Shown here piece by piece: positions 1 through 5,103 of a DNA stretch of 5,136 bases. The position numbers and the translations under genes were made by a program. The notes under the pieces were generated by a model. It had not been told where the DNA came from. It searched no databases and was given only the letters and a program-made list of their open reading frames with translations. Each line of letters opens with the position of its first letter. The stretch's first letter is position 1. The stretch is from JACPLA01 sp964602055 (GTDB lineage Bacteria > Bacteroidota > Ignavibacteria > UBA10030): contig CAZRPU010000101.1 in assembly GCA_964602055.1 (NCBI GenBank), forward strand, positions 1 to 5,136, written 5' to 3'.

Positions 1-33
1 GGGACCGTACTGCTTGTAGATTGCTGCTTTCAT
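1..33 (-). CDS. N-terminus of an MDR-type (zinc-dependent) alcohol dehydrogenase / quinone oxidoreductase, partial
   Basis: On the minus strand an ATG at 33-31 opens a frame reading MKAAIYKQYGP before it leaves the window at base 1. A GGAG Shine-Dalgarno core lies at 42-39, five bases before the ATG. The 'MKA-x-x-Y-x-x-YG-P' opening is the usual first strand of medium-chain dehydrogenase/reductase proteins, which are cytosolic NAD(P)H-dependent enzymes acting on alcohols, aldehydes or quinones. Only 11 codons are visible, so neither the zinc ligands nor the Rossmann fold can be checked and the substrate cannot be stated. The gene is divergent from the plus-strand genes and is separated from them by about 760 gene-free bases. 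A 20-nt element at 90-109 lies just upstream and may be part of its promoter. The start with its ribosome site is well supported; the family is inferred from a short but characteristic N-terminus. Confidence 0.6.
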   Translation of the reverse strand, partial: MKAAIYKQYGP

Positions 34-77
34 TTCTTCTCCATGATTGCTGTTTATTACGATAAGACTGCTTTCTT

Positions 78-109
78 TTAATCAAAGCATTCTGCGGAAA
101 GATGCAAGG
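78..109 (-). promoter_or_regulatory. Shared upstream element, copy A (candidate promoter of the minus-strand dehydrogenase gene)
   Basis: Bases 89-109 match 5115-5135 at 19 of 21 positions. Read on the minus strand, the element begins CCTTGCATCTTT and ends CAGAAT. It contains TTGCAT (107-102), which could serve as a -35 box. Eighteen bases further on is GATTAA (83-78), a weak -10 candidate, about 45 bases before the ATG at 33. The other copy has the same orientation relative to its own minus-strand gene. The repeat is seen directly; the promoter role is inference, and a regulator binding site is equally possible. Confidence 0.4.
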
Positions 110-251
110 GAAGATGGAAAAAAAGTCATTACTGAAATGAAGGAGAGAGGTGAGGAATGAAAAGAGTGTAGACCGGATTCTAGGATTTTCGTCCGCCGAT
201 TTGTGAAGACTGCGTTCATTCATGGAATACTCATCACTCGGCAACGTATCT

Positions 252-279
252 GTTCTTTTCTCTTGTAAGAGAAAAGAAC
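252..279. repeat. Perfect 13-bp palindrome with 2-nt centre
   Basis: The arms GTTCTTTTCTCTT (252-264) and AAGAGAAAAGAAC (267-279) are perfect reverse complements around GT. The purine-rich right arm is echoed just downstream by AAAAGAGAAC (281-290). A 2-nt loop is too tight for a full RNA hairpin, so two or more pairs would open, or the element acts as DNA (cruciform or dimeric protein site). From memory, similar 'TTCTTTTCTCTT...AAGAGAAAAGAA' blocks recur between genes in several bacterial genomes, so a dispersed intergenic repeat is the likeliest explanation. Confidence 0.75.
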
Positions 280-360
280 CAAAAGAGAACTCTGCGCCGG
301 AATCAAACGCACGATTTAATCGCCACCGCACTTGTTTGTCTCAAGTTCAAGTCAGCCTGA

Positions 361-413
361 AATTGCACGACTTGACGTGCAGTGCATTCTTATCAATTCA
401 CGGTCGTGCAATT
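361..413. repeat. 11-bp inverted repeat around a 31-nt spacer
   Basis: AATTGCACGAC (361-371) and GTCGTGCAATT (403-413) are perfect reverse complements. Inside them a further CGTG (376-379) / CACG (399-402) pair can extend the stem with an asymmetric bulge. The spacer is rich in GTGC/GCAC. There is no T-tract, so it is not a terminator. It lies within the palindrome cluster of 252-585; its role is unknown. Confidence 0.65.
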
Positions 414-474
414 AAACGCACCAGCGAATTTTCCAACGCACATTCCGTGATTCCGGCGGCTTTTGTGTCTTTTT

Positions 475-497
475 AGCATCGTTCACGATGCTTTCTT
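475..497 (+). repeat. 7-bp stem-loop followed by a T-rich run
   Basis: AGCATCG (475-481), loop TTCA, CGATGCT (486-492), then TTCTTC. A T-run (470-474) precedes the stem and T-rich sequence follows it. This could act as a weak intrinsic terminator, but no gene reads into it on the plus strand. It is better viewed as one of the clustered palindromes in this gap. Confidence 0.55.
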
Positions 498-504
498 CGT
501 ACGA

Positions 505-527
505 GCGCTGACCCTTCAGGGCAGCGC
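505..527. repeat. 9-bp GC-rich stem-loop with one bulged A
   Basis: GCGCTG-A-CCC (505-514) pairs with GGGCAGCGC (519-527) around a TTCA loop, with A511 bulged. The loop sequence TTCA is the same as in the hairpin at 475-492. This suggests the two hairpins are related parts of one composite intergenic repeat. No function can be assigned from sequence. Confidence 0.6.
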
Positions 528-551
528 GACAGGGATTCCACCATTCATCCG

Positions 552-585
552 ACTCCCGCTACTCCCGCTAAAAATACGCGGGAGT
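552..585. repeat. Tandem ACTCCCGCT pair forming an 8-bp hairpin with GCGGGAGT
   Basis: ACTCCCGCT occurs twice in tandem (552-560 and 561-569). Either copy can pair with GCGGGAGT (578-585); the nearer one leaves a 9-nt AT-rich loop. Two alternative left arms for one right arm suggest a duplicated half of a palindrome. Short GCGGGA palindromes of this sort are common dispersed intergenic elements in many bacteria (recollection). Confidence 0.6.
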
Positions 586-618
586 GACCTAATCCGTTTT
601 TTTCTTCTCACGTCTCGC

Positions 619-639
619 GTTTCACTTTTCACATTTCAC
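619..639. repeat. Three tandem 7-nt units NTTTCAC
   Basis: GTTTCAC, TTTTCAC and ATTTCAC follow one another without gaps at 619-625, 626-632 and 633-639. A degraded unit (CGTCTCGC) may precede them. This is a short imperfect microsatellite-like tract in the gene-free region; no function is evident. Confidence 0.6.
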
Positions 640-705
640 CGTCTGTCTCATTCCCAGACCCGCTTTTTCGCATCCTTTTGCGATACCTGACTGTGATTCC
701 CGCAT

Positions 706-742
706 TTGCTTTGCTCCCGCCGTTTCAGTATGTTCCTCACCA
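706..742 (+). promoter_or_regulatory. Candidate promoter of the first T9SS cargo gene (shared element, copy 1)
   Basis: TTGCTT (706-711) and TATGTT (729-734) are separated by exactly 17 bases, a sigma-70-like arrangement. TTCCTCACCA follows directly (733-742). The same architecture occurs at 2950-2986 before the second T9SS cargo gene, with 24 of 37 positions identical and no gap. Identity is concentrated in the two boxes and the trailing TCACCA. The -10-like box lies 63 bases before the ATG at 798. The match to consensus alone is modest; the support comes from the paired occurrence. Confidence 0.45.
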
Positions 743-797
743 GCTTGATCCGATACGCCGTCTTTCCATCGTCATTCACATCTGAAAGGATCCACAG

Positions 798-1655
798 ATG
801 AGGCTCTTGTCTCTCACGGTCTCCTTCCTCCTCTTTTCCTCCGTCTGCTTCTCCCAAATCACCAATAACGGATTTGAAAACTGGGCTACTGACAGTAGCG
901 GGAATATCAATCCTGTCGGTTGGGAGACAAGCAACAATCCTTCATATATCAGCGTCGATTCTGTCACTCCCGGCCATTCTGGAAGTTACGCCATGCGCGT
1001 AAAAACCGTGTATATAATAATGGGAGGTGTACCCGGAGCGGCCATTTTGCAGACCGGGTTCAGTTTTACGCAGACGCCGACGCGCTTTGGGGCCTGGGTG
1101 AGATCCACTATCATGCCGGGAGATACGGCCTATCTGATCGTGGGACTGACGAAAGGAGACACGGTCGTCGCGGCGACGGACAGCTGCACCTTCAAGATCG
1201 ATTCATCCTACGCACAGTTTACGTATCTGGAATTCCCCCTGCGGATCACAACGTCGACATTACCGGATTCGCTCTATATTATGGTCGCCACAAGCCTTAC
1301 ATCGAATCCGCAGTTCGGAACAGAACTCATTGTCGACGACATGGCTTTTCTCAATCCCGTCACCACCGTTTCGCCAGAGAAGAACCTTCCCGGCTCTTTC
1401 CGTCTGTTGCAGAACTATCCGAATCCGTTTAACCCCGAAACGGTGATCGGTTTTCAGTTATCGGCTGCCACTGCCGTGAAACTGACCATCCACGACCTGC
1501 TGGGAAGAACAATGGCAACGCTGGTCGATGAAACCGTTTCAGCAGGATCCCATCAGGCGGTCTGGAACGCATCCGGATTCCCAAGCGGCATGTATTTTTA
1601 CCGGCTGCAAACAGGCTCCGGAGTCAACGTGAAGAAAATGGCTTTGATGAGGTAG
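798..1655 (+). CDS. Secreted beta-sandwich protein with T9SS type A C-terminal sorting domain
   Basis: The protein has 285 residues. AAAGGA at 785-790, seven bases before the ATG, supports this start. Residues 1-20 are a signal peptide with a hydrophobic core and probable cleavage near CFS|QI. It is not a good lipobox, because the residue before Cys17 is Val. Residues 22-185 form a Thr/Ser-rich, beta-rich region opening with NNGFENW and P-x-GWETSN, then HSGSYAMRV, and ending VDDMAF. That layout is typical of jelly-roll, carbohydrate-binding-like domains attached to sorting tails, but no ligand can be named. Residues 203-285 are a T9SS sorting domain with QNYPNPFNP (205-213), DLLGR (233-237), PSGMYFYRL (262-270) and a KKMALMR end. 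The product should cross the inner membrane by Sec and the outer membrane by T9SS, and be released or surface-attached. No catalytic motif is visible. The next gene starts 79 bases downstream with no clear terminator between, so co-transcription is possible. Confidence 0.85.
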   Translation: MRLLSLTVSFLLFSSVCFSQITNNGFENWATDSSGNINPVGWETSNNPSYISVDSVTPGHSGSYAMRVKTVYIIMGGVPGAAILQTGFSFTQTPTRFGAWVRSTIMPGDTAYLIVGLTKGDTVVAATDSCTFKIDSSYAQFTYLEFPLRITTSTLPDSLYIMVATSLTSNPQFGTELIVDDMAFLNPVTTVSPEKNLPGSFRLLQNYPNPFNPETVIGFQLSAATAVKLTIHDLLGRTMATLVDETVSAGSHQAVWNASGFPSGMYFYRLQTGSGVNVKKMALMR

Positions 1656-1734
1656 AAACAAAACCCTGAACTTGCGAAACTTTTCTCCGCGCCCGTCGAA
1701 TACAGGGTGTTCAACAATCATCTCGGAGGAACGC

Positions 1735-2166
1735 ATGAAAGGTTTGCTGGTGGTGATGCTCACCTGTCTGGCCCTTGCGGCTCACGCCCAGACATCGGCG
1801 GATTCTGCTGCGATCAGGAAAACGGCACTCGATTACGTCGAGGGATGGTACGAGGCAAATGCGGAGCGAATGGACCGGGCATTGCATCCCGAGCTCGCCA
1901 AAAGAATCGTTCTCACCGACGAGGCTTCAGGAAAGAACTGGCTGAGCACCATGGGTGCAAGCAATCTCGTTCAGGGTGTCCGGCGCGGAGGTGGAAAGAA
2001 GACTCCCGTCGAGCAACAGCAGAAAGACGTTTTCATTCTGGATATCTACAACAACACCGCAAGCGTGAAGGCCATCATGTCAGGGTGGATTGACTACATG
2101 CACCTGGCGAAATGGAACGGAGAATGGAAAATTGTGAACGTGCTGTGGGAGAACAAACCGCGCTAG
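1735..2166 (+). CDS. Exported NTF2-like 'putative lumazine-binding' family protein
   Basis: The protein has 143 residues. I chose the ATG at 1735 over an in-frame ATG at 1672 because GGAGGA (1725-1730) sits just before it. The protein then begins with a proper signal peptide (residues 1-18, cleavage AHA|Q), whereas the upstream 21 codons look non-coding. The mature part is one small cone-shaped-fold domain: ALDYVEGWYEANAERMDRAL, then HPELAKR, an 'LV' strand, and the C-terminal VDYMHLAKWNG-type sequence (here IDYMHLAKWNGEWKIVNVLW). This spacing is characteristic of the Lumazine_bd_2 branch of the NTF2/SnoaL superfamily. Members have no established reaction, and the lumazine link is only a database label. 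A periplasmic or surface location is inferred from the signal peptide. A strong terminator at 2209-2233 ends the transcript. It may share a transcript with the sorting-domain gene upstream. Confidence 0.8.
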   Translation: MKGLLVVMLTCLALAAHAQTSADSAAIRKTALDYVEGWYEANAERMDRALHPELAKRIVLTDEASGKNWLSTMGASNLVQGVRRGGGKKTPVEQQQKDVFILDIYNNTASVKAIMSGWIDYMHLAKWNGEWKIVNVLWENKPR

Positions 2167-2208
2167 GCAAGGCCTCCTTCGATTGATAAAGATTCTTTGT
2201 GAGACAAG

Positions 2209-2233
2209 AAAGCCCCTCCCCAGGGGCTTTTTC
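2209..2233 (+). terminator. Rho-independent terminator after the lumazine-binding-like gene
   Basis: AAAGCCCCT (2209-2217), loop CCCC, AGGGGCTTT (2222-2230): a perfect 9-bp stem running into TTTTTCTC. It lies 42 bases after the stop codon at 2166 and closes the transcript that carries the gene at 1735. Confidence 0.92.
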
Positions 2234-2285
2234 TCTTTCACCGTGACCCTCCAGCTTGAGCACCTTGTTCCCCATGCAGGAAATA

Positions 2286-2314
2286 TTGTGACAGATTTGT
2301 GACAATTCTGTGAC
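2286..2314. promoter_or_regulatory. Triple TGTGAC direct repeat, 11-bp period (Pho-box-like on the minus strand)
   Basis: TGTGAC occurs at 2287-2292, 2298-2303 and 2309-2314, exactly 11 bp apart and so on one face of the helix. The two gaps are five bases each and mostly A/T. Read on the minus strand this gives TTGTCACAAATCTGTCAC, close to the PhoB box pattern of CTGTCAT units separated by four A/T-rich bases. OmpR/PhoB-family response regulators commonly bind such 11-bp repeats. The site is 60-88 bases before the ATG at 2374. The usual Pho box points toward its gene and this one points away, which weakens the identification as PhoB. The periodic repeat is certain; the regulator is inference. 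Confidence 0.5.
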
Positions 2315-2373
2315 GACTTCCGCCGTGATGATGGAGTATGTCTGGAAAATCACTATGGTGAAAGGAGGCCGCG

Positions 2374-2883
2374 ATGAGAGCAATTTCGAGAGTTCCTCTG
2401 TTTGTCCTGCTGTGGAGTCTTGTTTCGTTCGCTGACGCTCAGGAATCCTGGAATGTGGTTCTCACCCGGGGCGATACGCTTCGGGAATACATCCCCCTCG
2501 ATGTTACGCAAGATCTGACCATGCTGAAAGGCAGCGATACCCTGGTGGTACCTGTCGATTCCGTGCATTCTGTGTTTCGCGTAAGCGAAGGAGGTTTTTG
2601 GAAAGGGGCTGGATATGGTGCATTGACAGGTGCAGTGGCGGGAGCGCTAGTCGGACGGATGTCATACAAGAAACCGGCGCCTGACCCCAATGCATTTATT
2701 TCGATCGATTTTGGACCGGGGTTCGCAACGATCGGTGGTGCTATCGTGGGCACGCTGGGTGGCACCGTGATTGGCGGGATCATCGGAGCAAGTTCCGGAG
2801 GAGTGGAGGTGCGTGATCTTTCGGACCAACCTCGCTCAGAGCAAATCATGATCCTCCGGCACCTGTGGGGCCTGCGGAAGTAA
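2374..2883 (+). CDS. Exported glycine-zipper protein of unknown function
   Basis: The protein has 169 residues. The start is fixed by AAAGGAGG (2361-2368), five bases before the ATG. Residues 1-23 are a signal peptide (cleavage near ADA|QES). Residues 25-70 form a short beta-rich module with RGDTL, then LKGSDTLVVPVDSVHSVFRV. Two glycine-zipper segments follow, with small residues every fourth position: about 78-94 (GAGYGALTGAVAGALVG) and 119-143, separated by a Pro/Asp-rich linker. A short charged tail ends the protein. Glycine-zipper helices pack tightly in membranes and occur in several outer-membrane or periplasmic proteins, so a membrane-associated envelope role is plausible but unproven. 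I recognise the general pattern (strand module then glycine zipper) but cannot name a characterised family. The gene appears to stand alone, with a terminator upstream and 200 bases before the next gene. The 11-bp repeat at 2286-2314 may regulate it. Confidence 0.8.
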   Translation: MRAISRVPLFVLLWSLVSFADAQESWNVVLTRGDTLREYIPLDVTQDLTMLKGSDTLVVPVDSVHSVFRVSEGGFWKGAGYGALTGAVAGALVGRMSYKKPAPDPNAFISIDFGPGFATIGGAIVGTLGGTVIGGIIGASSGGVEVRDLSDQPRSEQIMILRHLWGLRK

Positions 2884-2949
2884 GTCAGCGTCTATGCCCA
2901 GGGCGGGTTGTTCGAGATCACATCACCATATCGTTTGTCCAGTTCTCCC

Positions 2950-2986
2950 TTGCTTTCCTTGCGGAAATCGGCTACGTTCTTCACCA
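2950..2986 (+). promoter_or_regulatory. Candidate promoter of the second T9SS cargo gene (shared element, copy 2)
   Basis: TTGCTT (2950-2955), a 17-base spacer, TACGTT (2973-2978), then TTCTTCACCA to 2986. This repeats the architecture at 706-742 without a gap. It lies about 105 bases before the ATG at 3084. A small hairpin with a TTCG loop (GTCC/GGAC, 3001-3012) and a pyrimidine-rich run follow it in the leader. Confidence 0.45.
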
Positions 2987-3083
2987 TCATTTCAACGCCG
3001 GTCCTTCGGGACTCTTTCTCTCTCACACAACTGTATTGAATGAACAGGGGATGGTGCCAATCGGCCCCTCGCAAGGAGGATGC

Positions 3084-4133
3084 ATGTACCGTTTCGTGCT
3101 TGCTCTGTTGATGTGCGGATCCGTCTCATCATTGTTCGGTCAAATCACCGTGCCGCAATCCTCCATTGAACCGCTCTTCACGCCGGGCAACAGGCTGCAG
3201 CTTCACATGGATACAACAGCCAATAGGCCGACGGTGAACGTAGGCCTGAAAGGCGGACCGCGGGTCTATGATTTCAGCGGCATGAAGTTTTTCCTCTTCC
3301 ACACCGATACGATTCAGTCAACCGCCGCGGTTCCTCATCTTGCCCCGCGGTTTCCTGCCGCCTCGAGTGTGCTCACCATTCCAAGCGGAGGAGCGGACTT
3401 CGACCAGGAAGTGAACGAATTTCAGGGAGGGAGAATGCAGACCCTGGGCAAATACACCCGTGAAGCCGATACCGTTCATATCAGCCACATGTCGCCCGCC
3501 GAGCTCTGGTTCAACTTTCCGATTACCTACGGCGACTCTATACGTTTTCAGCATAATTCCACAGACTCCACATTTGTGAACAGCATTTTCACCAATTCAG
3601 GGGGGAACAGCTTTCCGATGGATTACATCGTGGATGGGTACGGTACACTCATCATCCCCGGAGGCCAAACGTTCGACTGCTTGCGGCTCCGGAACCAGGA
3701 GTATGACCCCTATACGTATCGGGGCTTCAAATTTGTCACCGCGAACGGCCTCATGTTGTTTGTCGAATCGCGCAACTCGTCCGGCGTCGAGGGTGATGTA
3801 CTGAGTGAAGGAGTCTTCCTGCTGAGGAGTCCGATTCTCACATCCGCACCAACAGCGGCATTGCTTCCCGGTACGCTGAGTTTGGAGCAGAATTATCCGA
3901 ATCCGTTTAATCCGGAGACCATGATCAGCTATCGGTTGTCGGCCGCCGCCAGGGTCAGTCTGAGGGTGTTTGATCTCCTCGGGCGGGAAGTAGCAGTGCT
4001 TGCCGATGGTGTACTTCCTGCAGGTACGCACACGGTCGCCTGGAACGCTGCAGGCCATCCCAGCGGAATCTATTTCTACCGGCTGGAAACGGGGCTTGCA
4101 ACGGAGACACGCAAAATGGCGGTGGTGAGGTAA
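3084..4133 (+). CDS. Secreted protein with T9SS type A C-terminal sorting domain
   Basis: The protein has 349 residues. The frame is open from 2865, but I chose the ATG at 3084. AAGGAGGA (3073-3080) precedes it, and residues 1-20 are then a clear signal peptide (hydrophobic core, cleavage near LFG|Q). The longer form would overlap the preceding gene and bury the signal peptide 73 residues in. Residues 21-255 are a beta-rich region I cannot assign to a named family. It includes PRVYDFSGMKFFLF, LWFNFPITYGDSIRF and VDGYGTLIIPGGQTFDCLRLR; the last resembles a stretch often seen in sorting-domain proteins of this phylum. Residues 267-349 are the T9SS sorting domain: QNYPNPFNP (269-277), DLLGR (297-301), PSGIYFYRL (326-334), RKMAVVR end. 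About 48 of 83 residues match the tail of the protein at 798, while the N-terminal parts look unrelated. It should be exported by Sec, then T9SS. No enzyme motif is visible. It converges on the gene at 4262-4972, and I see no strong terminator in the 128 bases between them. Confidence 0.85.
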   Translation: MYRFVLALLMCGSVSSLFGQITVPQSSIEPLFTPGNRLQLHMDTTANRPTVNVGLKGGPRVYDFSGMKFFLFHTDTIQSTAAVPHLAPRFPAASSVLTIPSGGADFDQEVNEFQGGRMQTLGKYTREADTVHISHMSPAELWFNFPITYGDSIRFQHNSTDSTFVNSIFTNSGGNSFPMDYIVDGYGTLIIPGGQTFDCLRLRNQEYDPYTYRGFKFVTANGLMLFVESRNSSGVEGDVLSEGVFLLRSPILTSAPTAALLPGTLSLEQNYPNPFNPETMISYRLSAAARVSLRVFDLLGREVAVLADGVLPAGTHTVAWNAAGHPSGIYFYRLETGLATETRKMAVVR

Positions 4134-4261
4134 GGCGAAGGGTTGGCCTTACACTCTCTGGTCTTCTCAGCCGAGAATGAATGAGGCGAGGCTTTAAGTC
4201 AGAGACAGTCAACAGTGACCCCACGAAAAGCTCCATCCGGATTGCGACCGCTTCCTCCAGG

Positions 4262-4972
4262 TTATGCCGATTGAATCCTGCTTTCGTGGGCGGCAGTTCT
4301 CCTCGATGATTCCCCTTCCGACTGCTCCTTTTTCCTGCTGAAGACTCCCACCAGTACGAGAGTAGCAACGATTTGAACGAGGATGAGACTTGTCAGAAGC
4401 ACGGGCTTGCCGGCAAGAAATCCCTCAGGACCCGGAATAGCAGCAAAGAACATCGAGAGATTTGCCAGGTTGAAAAAGAGAATGGTGGCCAAAAGGCTTC
4501 GCGAACCTTTGTAAATCCACCAACAGAACACACCATATCCCGTTTCCAGAAGGAACGCGCCGGCAGGGAAAAGGGAATAGAGGCCCAGGCCGATCTTTGT
4601 CGCCCCTTCGGCAGGGATAAGGGCCATATCGGGTGCATGTGTCAGAAGGTCGAGTACGAGGTGAGAGACAATTCCTAAGCCGACGGCGGCCCCGATAAGC
4701 GGTTTTTTGAAAAAGTACGCCAGGACCAGCCAAGCAAGAATACCGGCCCCTATCATCGTTAGTACTGAATGAGAATACGGCATGTGGGAAAGATGCACGT
4801 GTCCAACATATTCAACAACGGTCTCGGTCGTTGTTTTTTCGATACCCAGGTAGTTGAACACGACCCAAAGTAGCTCCATGAACTGCACCGAAACGAGAAG
4901 CCAGATCATTGAAACGGAATCATATTTCTTTTTGAGCAACAAAGCAGTCGCGGCGTGATTAATGGCAAACAT
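4262..4972 (-). CDS. Polytopic membrane protein, YdjM / LexA-binding putative metal-dependent hydrolase type
   Basis: The protein has 236 residues. The start is the ATG at 4972-4970, with AAAGGAGG on the minus strand (4986-4979) six bases before it. An in-frame ATG at 5029 has no ribosome site and adds a basic 19-residue extension, so I rejected it. There are about five or six membrane helices (near residues 20-41, 70-88, 92-110, 130-152, 158-178, 190-211). Conserved-looking polar residues cluster at membrane edges: NHAA (5-8), a His-rich loop HVHLSHMPYSHS (58-69), and SHLVLDLLTHAPD (103-115). This His/Asp pattern matches the family annotated as membrane-bound metal-dependent hydrolase (PF04307-like). 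The reaction is not established for that family; metal binding by the His/Asp set is inference. The C-terminus (about 213-236) is charged and probably cytosolic. It is convergent with the sorting-domain gene and shares an upstream element with the minus-strand gene at 33. Confidence 0.72.
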   Translation of the reverse strand: MFAINHAATALLLKKKYDSVSMIWLLVSVQFMELLWVVFNYLGIEKTTTETVVEYVGHVHLSHMPYSHSVLTMIGAGILAWLVLAYFFKKPLIGAAVGLGIVSHLVLDLLTHAPDMALIPAEGATKIGLGLYSLFPAGAFLLETGYGVFCWWIYKGSRSLLATILFFNLANLSMFFAAIPGPEGFLAGKPVLLTSLILVQIVATLVLVGVFSRKKEQSEGESSRRTAAHESRIQSA

Positions 4973-5039
4973 TTGATGCCTCCTTTTGTGTTTGTGGAAT
5001 GATTGTGGTGAGGAATGGCGGAGGATCACGCGAAGGGGA

Positions 5040-5085
5040 GAAAATCCGATGAAACCAGGTGGGGTGGGAAAATCCGTATGGAACC
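5040..5085. repeat. Imperfect direct repeat GAAAATCCG-ATG-AACC
   Basis: GAAAATCCGATGAAACC (5040-5056) recurs as GAAAATCCGTATGGAACC (5068-5085), offset by 28 bases, with one inserted T and one substitution. Both lie upstream of the minus-strand membrane-protein gene (ATG at 4972). They could be tandem operator half-sites or a small duplication. No known regulator matches. Confidence 0.5.
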
Positions 5086-5103
5086 TTCAGCAACACTATG
5101 ATA

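Larger units (their letters stand above)
34..797. other. Long gene-free intergenic region with palindrome cluster
   Basis: About 760 bases separate the divergent genes starting at 33 (minus) and 798 (plus). Open frames of 84 and 75 codons exist here (222-476, 463-690). They overlap each other, lack a plausible ribosome site, have low-complexity, Cys/Ser/Arg-rich translations, and run through inverted repeats, so I do not call them. The stretch 252-585 is crowded with hairpins, listed separately. The heptamer AACGCAC occurs three times (306-312, 415-421, 435-441). I see nothing specific in 110-250 or 640-700. Confidence 0.7.

Noticed and set aside
222..476. 84-codon open frame on the plus strand
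   Set aside because: No ribosome site, passes through the 13-bp palindrome and the 11-bp inverted repeat, and the translation is low-complexity and unlike a folded protein. Probably a chance frame in an intergenic repeat.
463..690. 75-codon open frame on the plus strand
   Set aside because: No Shine-Dalgarno, overlaps the preceding spurious frame, and covers three hairpins and the TTTCAC tract.
1663..1708. ACCCTG / CAGGGT inverted repeat between the first two plus-strand genes
   Set aside because: A 6-bp stem with a 34-base loop and no T-tract is too weak to call a terminator or attenuator.
1672..1734. 21-codon upstream extension of the lumazine-binding-like gene
   Set aside because: The GGAGGA site and signal peptide both point to the ATG at 1735.
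3001..3012. GTCC-TTCG-GGAC hairpin with following pyrimidines as terminator of the glycine-zipper gene
   Set aside because: Only four base pairs and the T-run is interrupted by C residues; it also lies downstream of the candidate promoter, where a terminator would be odd.
3080..3082. ATG at 3080 just before the chosen start at 3084
   Set aside because: It is out of frame with the cargo gene and lies within the Shine-Dalgarno sequence itself.
2865..3083. 73-codon N-terminal extension of the second T9SS cargo gene
   Set aside because: It would overlap the glycine-zipper gene, has no ribosome site at 2865, and would place a perfect signal peptide and AAGGAGGA site in the interior.
4134..4261. 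Convergent intergenic region searched for a bidirectional terminator
   Set aside because: Only 4-bp stems (for example TCTC/GAGA and AGCC/GGCT) were found, none followed by a T-run in either direction.
149..5017. Shared 11-mer GGTGAGGAATG at 149-159 and 5007-5017
   Set aside because: A few 11-base matches are expected by chance in 5 kb and there is no extended similarity around them; kept only as a possible echo of the TTCCTCACC motif.
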